Below, piece by piece: positions 58,657-64,000 of a DNA stretch of 64,000 bases (position 1 is the first letter of the stretch; the number at the start of each line of letters is the position of its first letter). The notes below the pieces were generated by a model. The model was not told the DNA's origin. It saw only the letters and a program-made list of their open reading frames with translations, and did not search any database. A program made the position numbers and the translations under genes. Source of the stretch: Accumulibacter sp. (GTDB taxonomy: Bacteria; Pseudomonadota; Gammaproteobacteria; Burkholderiales; Rhodocyclaceae); the NCBI GenBank assembly GCA_017302455.1, contig JAFLDO010000007.1, forward strand, positions 1-64,000, written 5' to 3'.

Positions 58657-60108
58657 TCATGCCGATGGCGCTTCGCGGTTCCCGGCAGGCATGGCGCCAT
58701 GTGCGCGCACGAAAGGAAAGAACTCACGGTCGGCGCCGAGCATGTGGCGGGTGACCACATCATAGGCGAGGAACTGGAAGACATCGCCGACTCCCTGTTT
58801 GCCGGCCCGGTAGTCGTCGAGCAGGCGCCGTGCCTGGGTCACCAGTTGGCGATGCAGGACGACGTGCTCGGCAGCGCCGGGATAGCCGGCAGCGCGAATG
58901 ACCGCTTCCTCGTCGGCAAAGTGTTGGAGAACATCGGCGGTGAGGGTGTCGACAATCGTGTCCACGCGGCTCGCCTCGCGTTCGCCGAGAATGGCCGACA
59001 ACAGCTCGTTGGCGTCGGCGAACAGCTGGCGATGGCCGCGATCGACGAGTTCGTTGCCGCATTCGTACGCCGAGTGCCAGACGAGCTGAACGAAGTTGGC
59101 AACCACGTATTCCTGCGTATCGGCTGTCGGCGTCTTTTCCGGAGCGATCTGGACCTGATTGCGGCCACCGGTCTTGGCCCGATAAAGCGCCTCGTCGGCA
59201 CGCTGAAACCACTCTTCCCAGGTGTCTCCGGGGCTGCATTCGGCAGCGCCGATGCTGACGGTAAGCTGCCCGATCAAGGGAAAATCGGCGCTCGCGATCT
59301 GCCCGCGCAAGCGTTCGGCAAGCAGCGCCGCCGTCGACCGGCCGGTGTTCGGGCAAACGACGACGAACTCCTCGCCGCCCCAGCGCGCCAGAGCGTCCGT
59401 GCCGCGCAAGCGGCTCTGCAGCAGTGCGGTGACGGCCTGTAGAACCTGATCACCGGCACCATGACCATGCTGGTCATTGATCGCCTTGAAGTGATCGATG
59501 TCGACGACCAACAGGCTCAGCGGCTGGTCGTATCGGTTCAGGCGGTCCATCTCGCTGCGCACGCATTCCTCAATCCGCCGCCGGTTCCACGCACCGGTCA
59601 GTTTGTCGGTGCCGGCTACCTGTTCGAGTTCGACGACGGTCTGCTGCAGTTCCTGATTCGCCTGCCGCAGGCGATCGAGTGTCTGCTGCATGGCCGGGAT
59701 CTCCGGCGACGGAGTCACTTCGTGGATGATCGAGGCAATCGACTGCAGTTCCTGGTCGGCGCCGAGGACCGGCAGTTTGAGCCACAGGCACTGCCTGATC
59801 CTGCAGCCGACCGGGAGTTCGACCTCCTCGTACGCGGCCAGCGCACCGTCGATGATCCTCTGGTCGCAACGGGCGAGCTGTGCGAGAAGGCGGGCCGGCA
59901 GGACATCGCTCTCCGATCGCCCAGCGAGACGCGTGGCACCCTGACAGAGCAGTCGTTCCATCTCCCGGTTGGCCAGTCGGTAACGACCATCCAGGCCCTT
60001 GACGCCGAAACCGACGCCGGCGCTCGCCGGCATCAACAGCGACAGCAGTCCGGCCATCCGGATGACGCCGCCGTCGGCGAGGGCTCGGGTCAGCGCCTCG
60101 TCACTCAT
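58657..60108 (-). CDS. Diguanylate cyclase with PAS-like and hemerythrin domains
   Basis: A 483-residue protein. A PAS-like N-terminal region (about 30-130) and a coiled linker (140-165) lead to GGDEF with active-site GGEEF (244-248) and the inhibitory I-site RGTD (235-238), five residues upstream. A bacteriohemerythrin domain (about 345-465) follows, with HSAYECGNELVDRGHRQLF, HFADEEAVI, HVVLHRQL and the final DVVTRHMLGAD. It would make cyclic di-GMP under control of O2, NO or iron status sensed by the di-iron centre. No membrane helix. Its ATG overlaps the stop of the upstream cyclase gene by 4 nt. Confidence 0.88.
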   Translation of the reverse strand: MSDEALTRALADGGVIRMAGLLSLLMPASAGVGFGVKGLDGRYRLANREMERLLCQGATRLAGRSESDVLPARLLAQLARCDQRIIDGALAAYEEVELPVGCRIRQCLWLKLPVLGADQELQSIASIIHEVTPSPEIPAMQQTLDRLRQANQELQQTVVELEQVAGTDKLTGAWNRRRIEECVRSEMDRLNRYDQPLSLLVVDIDHFKAINDQHGHGAGDQVLQAVTALLQSRLRGTDALARWGGEEFVVVCPNTGRSTAALLAERLRGQIASADFPLIGQLTVSIGAAECSPGDTWEEWFQRADEALYRAKTGGRNQVQIAPEKTPTADTQEYVVANFVQLVWHSAYECGNELVDRGHRQLFADANELLSAILGEREASRVDTIVDTLTADVLQHFADEEAVIRAAGYPGAAEHVVLHRQLVTQARRLLDDYRAGKQGVGDVFQFLAYDVVTRHMLGADREFFPFVRAHGAMPAGNREAPSA

Positions 60109-61178
60109 CGGGGTAGGGGGTCGGCCTGTTTGCCGGCGGCAGGCTGCGGGCGCGGGGCAAGGATGACCCGGTTGCGGCCCTGCGTCTTGGCCAGGTAGAG
60201 AGCCCGGTCGGCTCGGTTGACGAAGTCCGTTGGTGACTCGCCGGCGAGGTAGTCGGCAACGCCGATCGACACCGTGATGTTGCCGATCAGCGGTCCCTCG
60301 TCGCCAACCCGTCTGATGCGGCTGGCCGCGACCAGCGCGCGCAGTGCCTCGGCCAGGCCGATGGCGCCACCACGTGGCGTCTGCGGCAGGATCACGGCGA
60401 ACTCCTCGCCCCCATAGCGCGCCGCCGTGTCCTTGCCCTTGACGTTGGCGCGCAGGATCTGGCCGACGCTGCTCAGCACCCGGTCGCCGAAGACATGTCC
60501 GAGGCCGTCGTTGAGCCGCTTGAAATTGTCGAGATCGATCATCAGCAGGCAGGGGCCGGGCATTTCGGGGGTCGCCTGTTCCAGGCAGGTCGTTAAAGCC
60601 AGATCGAAGCCCTTGCGGTTGCTGAGCCCGGTCAGCCCGTCGATCAGGGCTTCCTCGCGGGCACGTGCGACTTCCTGGCGGAGCTGCTGGGTCTCCCGCC
60701 GGCTTTCCTCCAGGCGCGTCTGCAGTGTGCTGATCGCGTTCTGCATGTTGCGCGTGCCGCGCAGGATGTCGGCAACGCCGCTGGCGACTTCGCCACCGGT
60801 GGATACCGGCTCGCTCAGGGTATCGCTCCAGCGCTCGAGCGTACTGCCGAAGCGCGAGGCCTCATGACCGGCCAGCGCGGCCGACTCGGAAACCTGATCC
60901 ACGAGATTGTCGACGCTGTCGCCGATGCGCAGGGCGGTTGCCGCGTCGAATTCGGAGATATGGCGCGAGTAGAGCGCGTACGTGGTCTGCTCGTCGAGCC
61001 GGCCCAGTTCCTTGAGTCGGGCATCGAGATCGGCATTGAGCGCGGAGTTGTTGCCTGCGACATACTCGTACCAGATCGCGTAACTCACCGGATGCAGACC
61101 AGCCGCCTGTTGCGTCATCCTCTTGACGGCGAGCCGCAGGTATTCGGCACTCGCTGCGGTGGTATGGCGATATCTCAT
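60105..61178 (-). CDS. GGDEF diguanylate cyclase with N-terminal helical domain
   Basis: A 357-residue cytoplasmic protein. The N-terminal 160 residues (AEYLRLAVKRMTQQAAGLHPVSYAIWYEYVAGNN and so on) form an all-helical domain found with several diguanylate cyclases. A coiled coil (about 145-180) follows, then GGDEF with the active site RYGGEEF. The I-site position reads KGKD instead of RXXD, so product inhibition may be weak. GGAGGGAAAG precedes the ATG. It is co-translated with the hemerythrin-fused cyclase. Confidence 0.88.
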   Translation of the reverse strand: MRYRHTTAASAEYLRLAVKRMTQQAAGLHPVSYAIWYEYVAGNNSALNADLDARLKELGRLDEQTTYALYSRHISEFDAATALRIGDSVDNLVDQVSESAALAGHEASRFGSTLERWSDTLSEPVSTGGEVASGVADILRGTRNMQNAISTLQTRLEESRRETQQLRQEVARAREEALIDGLTGLSNRKGFDLALTTCLEQATPEMPGPCLLMIDLDNFKRLNDGLGHVFGDRVLSSVGQILRANVKGKDTAARYGGEEFAVILPQTPRGGAIGLAEALRALVAASRIRRVGDEGPLIGNITVSIGVADYLAGESPTDFVNRADRALYLAKTQGRNRVILAPRPQPAAGKQADPLPR

Positions 61179-61327
61179 TGTGTCTTTCCCTCCAGAACCT
61201 GCGGACCTTGATCCTCGTCCGTCGGCTTACTCGTTTGACAGCTTACCGCATTGCACAGCCTGCGGCGATACTTCGCGGCAAGTCCCGTCGTTCGCTGGGC
61301 AGGCCCGGCGCGCCTGCCATTGCGGCT

Positions 61328-63472
61328 TCACGGCGGTCCGTCCGGAAAGGCTAAACCACCGTCGGAGCCGAGAATGGCCGCGAAGCGATCGGGCGGCAGT
61401 GGCGGTGAAAACAGGAAGCCCTGCTGGATCGGGCAGCGGTTGGCGAGCAGGAAGTCCGCCTGCGCGCGCGTCTCGACGCCCTCGGCGACCACGCGCATGC
61501 CGAACTGGTGTCCGAGTTCGATGATCGACAGCGCAATCGCCGCGTCCTTGCCGCCGCGGGTGACATCGGTCACGAAGGCGCGATCGATCTTCAGCTCGTC
61601 GAGCGGGAAGCGCTTGAGGTAGCTCAGGGAGGAAAATCCCGTGCCGAAGTCGTCGAGGGACAGCGCGAAGCCCTTCTCGCGCAGGCTGTTCAGGCGGACG
61701 ATGGTGCGTTCGGCGTCGACCACCAGCAGTGATTCGGTCAGTTCGAGAACCACCTGCTCGGGCGCAATGCCTTCCTGGGCAATGATGGCGGAGCACTTTT
61801 CGGCGACTTGCTCTTCCAGGAAGCTGGGGCTGGCCAGGTTGATCGACACGCGAACCGGTGCCAGGCCGGCCTCGGCCCATTGGCGCAGTTGTCGGGCCGC
61901 GGCGGCCAGCACCCAGTCGCCAAGGGCGACGATCAAGCCGGCTTCTTCGGCGAGCGGAATGAATTCGCCCGGCCCGAGCAGGCCGCGCCGCGGATGCTGC
62001 CAGCGCACCAGCGCTTCGGCGCCGCTCAGCCGGCCGCTGGCGGCATCGACCTTGGGCTGGAAGTGCAGACGCAATTCGTCCTGGGCAATGGCTCGCCGCA
62101 GTTCGTTCTCCAGGTGCAGTTTGACGCGGGCGGCGGCGTTCATCTCCTCGTCGAAGAAGCGGTAGGTCGCCGGACCCGAGGCCCTGGCCGCGTAGAGCGC
62201 CTGCTCGGCGGCACGAGCCAGCGCCTCGACCGAATCGGCGTCGCGCGGAAAGACGGCGATGCCGATGCTGGCGGTCAGCACGACCTCCCGGTCGTCGATC
62301 GACAGTGGCCGGGCGATGGTCTGCAGCAGGCGCTCGGCGATGATCGCCGCATCGCCCGCCGCTCGCACTTCGAGTACCAGCACGGTGAACGCATCGCCGT
62401 CGATACGCGCCACGGTTTCGGCGGCACGCATCGAAGGATTCAAGGCCAGCAGATCGGCACCGCGCACCGACGAGCGCAGTCGCTCGGCGAGCGTGCACAG
62501 CACCTGGTCGCCGGCGGCGTTGCCAAGCGCGTCGTTGACGCTCTTGAAGTGGTCGATGTCGAGATGCACGATCGCGCAGCTTCCGTGGTTGCGGCGGGCA
62601 CGTTCGAGTTCGACAGCGGCGACCTGGGCAAACAGCTGTCGGTTGGCCAGACCGGTCAGACCGTCGTGCATCGACAAATGCTCGATGCGTTGCTGCGCCT
62701 CGATCCGCTCGCTGATGTCCTGGGTGATGCCTTCGACGCGGACGATCCTGCCGGCCGTATCGCGGACTGCCTGCGCCTGCTCGTAGACCTCACGCAGCTT
62801 GCCGTCGGGGCGCTGCATGCCGTAGGTGATCTGGTAGGGCTGGCCGTCGATGAGCAGCGCCCGGCGCGCGCTGGCCACCAGTGCGCGGTCGCTCTCTCGT
62901 ACGGAGGCCAGGAAGCCGTCCAGCGTCGCCGCACCGGCGAGTTGCCAGTCGCCGCCAAAGAGGCGCAGCATTTCGTCCGAGCAGGCGAAACGCGCTTCCG
63001 CCACCGACCACTCCCAACTTCCCATGCGCGCCAGACGCTGCGCGTGCGCCAGCCTCTGCTGACTGTGCTGGACGGCCTGGATCGCCTGCCCGGAGCGCAT
63101 GCCGTAACGTACCCGCTGCGTCAGCAGCAGCCAGTTGACCGGTTTGTTGATGAAATCGGTGGCGCCCGACCGGTAGGCCAGTTCGATCGACTCGCCGTCG
63201 TTGAGGCCGGTGAGCATCAGAATCGGCAACCACTGGCCGCGTTCGTGCTGGCGGATGCGCCGGCTGACCTGGTAACCGTCTACGCCGGGCATCATCACGT
63301 CGAGAACGATGAGATCAAACTCTTGCGCGTCGAAAAGACGTACGGCCTGCTCGCCGCAGTCGGCTTCGCTGACTGCGAAACCCGCGTGGCGCAGCGACTC
63401 GCTGGCCAGCATGCGGATCATCGCGTCGTCGTCTACGAGCAGCACCCGGCCGCCCCGCTGGTCGTCGTCCAC
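61328..63472 (-). CDS. Response regulator with PAS, degenerate GGDEF and EAL domains
   Basis: A 714-residue protein. The receiver (about 8-125) has phosphoacceptor Asp in LIVLDVMMPGVDG. A PAS domain (about 145-265), GGDEF (about 270-440) and EAL (about 450-700) follow. The GGDEF signature is changed to IDGDAF, so cyclase activity is doubtful. The EAL domain keeps EALVRW, ELTES, DDFGTGFSSLSYL, KIDR and EGVET, so it should hydrolyse cyclic di-GMP. Start codon is the GTG at 63472, overlapping the upstream gene's TAG by one base, so it is co-translated with, and probably phosphorylated by, that hybrid kinase. Confidence 0.88.
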   Translation of the reverse strand: MDDDQRGGRVLLVDDDAMIRMLASESLRHAGFAVSEADCGEQAVRLFDAQEFDLIVLDVMMPGVDGYQVSRRIRQHERGQWLPILMLTGLNDGESIELAYRSGATDFINKPVNWLLLTQRVRYGMRSGQAIQAVQHSQQRLAHAQRLARMGSWEWSVAEARFACSDEMLRLFGGDWQLAGAATLDGFLASVRESDRALVASARRALLIDGQPYQITYGMQRPDGKLREVYEQAQAVRDTAGRIVRVEGITQDISERIEAQQRIEHLSMHDGLTGLANRQLFAQVAAVELERARRNHGSCAIVHLDIDHFKSVNDALGNAAGDQVLCTLAERLRSSVRGADLLALNPSMRAAETVARIDGDAFTVLVLEVRAAGDAAIIAERLLQTIARPLSIDDREVVLTASIGIAVFPRDADSVEALARAAEQALYAARASGPATYRFFDEEMNAAARVKLHLENELRRAIAQDELRLHFQPKVDAASGRLSGAEALVRWQHPRRGLLGPGEFIPLAEEAGLIVALGDWVLAAAARQLRQWAEAGLAPVRVSINLASPSFLEEQVAEKCSAIIAQEGIAPEQVVLELTESLLVVDAERTIVRLNSLREKGFALSLDDFGTGFSSLSYLKRFPLDELKIDRAFVTDVTRGGKDAAIALSIIELGHQFGMRVVAEGVETRAQADFLLANRCPIQQGFLFSPPLPPDRFAAILGSDGGLAFPDGPP

Positions 63473-64000
63473 TAGCCACCTCCCTTTCGCTCACTTGCCG
63501 CCGCGCGATGGCTCGCCAGTGCCTGGCGGAAGCTGTCGTAGGCGCCGTTCAGCAGATCCAGCCAGTCGTCGGCCGGCGCTTCGCCGCTGCGCAAATGCAT
63601 CTCGATCTGTCTGGCCTGCTCCGCTAGTGCCAGCGCGCCGACCGTGGCGGCCGACGACTTGAGGGTGTGCGCGGCCCGCTGCATGGTCGGCGCATCGCCC
63701 GTGTCGGCGGCCTCGGCAAAGCTCGCAAGCAGCTTGCCGGCGCTGTCCACGAACATCTCGAGCACGCGGTCGGCGAAGCCGGGGTTCGAGCCGTCGGCGA
63801 CCATCGGCAGCGACTGTACGACGCCTGGATCGAAAAGCATCAGGGTGCGTCGCTCGCCATGCCCGGTGGCGCTGTCGGTCGCCGGCTGACCGGCGGCAGC
63901 GCCGGCCTCCGGCTCCGCCGGCGCTTCCAGATAACGCGCGAGGGCCGCCGTGAGCTGTGCCCGGTTGATCGGTTTGGCCAGGTAGTCGTTCATCCCGGCG
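63472..64000 (-). CDS. Hybrid sensor kinase, C-terminal part (receiver end + Hpt), cut by window edge
   Basis: The frame is open to the right edge. It begins within the end of a receiver domain (GMNDYLAKPINRAQL) and continues through a linker to an Hpt domain with the phosphorylatable His in AAHTLKSSAATVG. The full protein is presumably a BarA-like hybrid kinase whose catalytic part lies beyond the window. Its stop codon shares one base with the GTG of the response regulator gene, marking a phosphorelay that feeds cyclic di-GMP turnover. Confidence 0.85.
   Translation of the reverse strand, partial: AGMNDYLAKPINRAQLTAALARYLEAPAEPEAGAAAGQPATDSATGHGERRTLMLFDPGVVQSLPMVADGSNPGFADRVLEMFVDSAGKLLASFAEAADTGDAPTMQRAAHTLKSSAATVGALALAEQARQIEMHLRSGEAPADDWLDLLNGAYDSFRQALASHRAAASERKGGG

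Noticed and set aside
1-64000. CRISPR arrays, rRNA operons, prophage structural genes, replication origin
   Set aside because: I read for regularly spaced repeats, rRNA segments, phage modules and DnaA-box clusters and saw none. The only mobile-element gene is the truncated transposase at the left edge.

Overview
This is a GC-rich bacterial chromosomal window with tightly packed genes, many sharing 1-20 nt overlaps. The organism is most likely a betaproteobacterium, probably of the Rhodocyclales (Accumulibacter/Dechloromonas-like). The reasons are the protein repertoire (NhaR, RstAB-like pair, MutL-MiaA pair, RadC, HtpX, MoaA/MoeA) and a circularly permuted two-piece tmRNA whose tag reads ANDERFALAA. 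The genus is inferred; no 16S rRNA gene is present.

Layout. 1-0.2 kb: 5' end of an IS1634-type transposase gene, cut by the window edge. 0.6-6.4 kb (minus strand): metallophosphoesterase lipoprotein, DUF4337 protein, a Sir2 deacetylase coupled to a radical SAM protein, and a KefB-type K+/H+ antiporter. 6.5-15.1 kb: small exported proteins, NlpC/P60 lipoprotein, GabD, a Cys/Gly-tailed protein, dienelactone hydrolase, AhpD-like protein, and a phosphate-binding-like protein next to a BarA-type hybrid kinase. 15.3-21.4 kb: a secreted protein made of two 35-residue repeats, a DUF3616 protein, and a complete type I secretion system (ABC, HlyD, TolC) with no recognisable cargo.

21.5-29.4 kb is the most distinctive block. 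It is an organoarsenical (arsenosugar-type) cluster in two divergent halves. The minus half holds ArsS, a haloacid dehalogenase-like HAD, a VTT membrane domain fused to a mercuric-reductase-like flavoprotein, and DUF547. The plus half holds a 44-residue membrane peptide, the TIGR04283 and TIGR04282 glycosyltransferase-type proteins, and DUF3047. The two minus-strand units share an ECF-like promoter motif with identical spacing. ArsM is not in the window.

29.5-48.6 kb is mostly housekeeping: Tim44-like protein, NhaR, ribosome hibernation factor, HtpX, MoaA and MoeA, a cyclic-nucleotide-binding MscS channel, MiaA and MutL, DedA, PurN, DUF3108, RsmB, a second MscS channel, an RstAB-like two-component system and RadC. 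49.0-49.2 kb: permuted ssrA, with its own sigma70-type promoter and a hairpin terminator. 49.4-58.5 kb: an ORFan, a phosphotransferase/ATPase fusion, a P-type cation ATPase, a K+ channel pseudogene, a CorA-like protein, a fructosamine kinase-like protein and a helical lipoprotein. 58.7-64.0 kb: a cyclic-di-GMP and phosphorelay block of four minus-strand genes, including a diguanylate cyclase fused to hemerythrin. It runs off the right edge.

The strongest leads for follow-up are the permuted tmRNA with a 4-nt spacer, the arsenosugar cluster with its shared promoter motif, and three minus-strand genes (mutL, the NlpC lipoprotein gene, kefB) whose -10 boxes lie so close to the start codon that their transcripts should be leaderless or nearly so.
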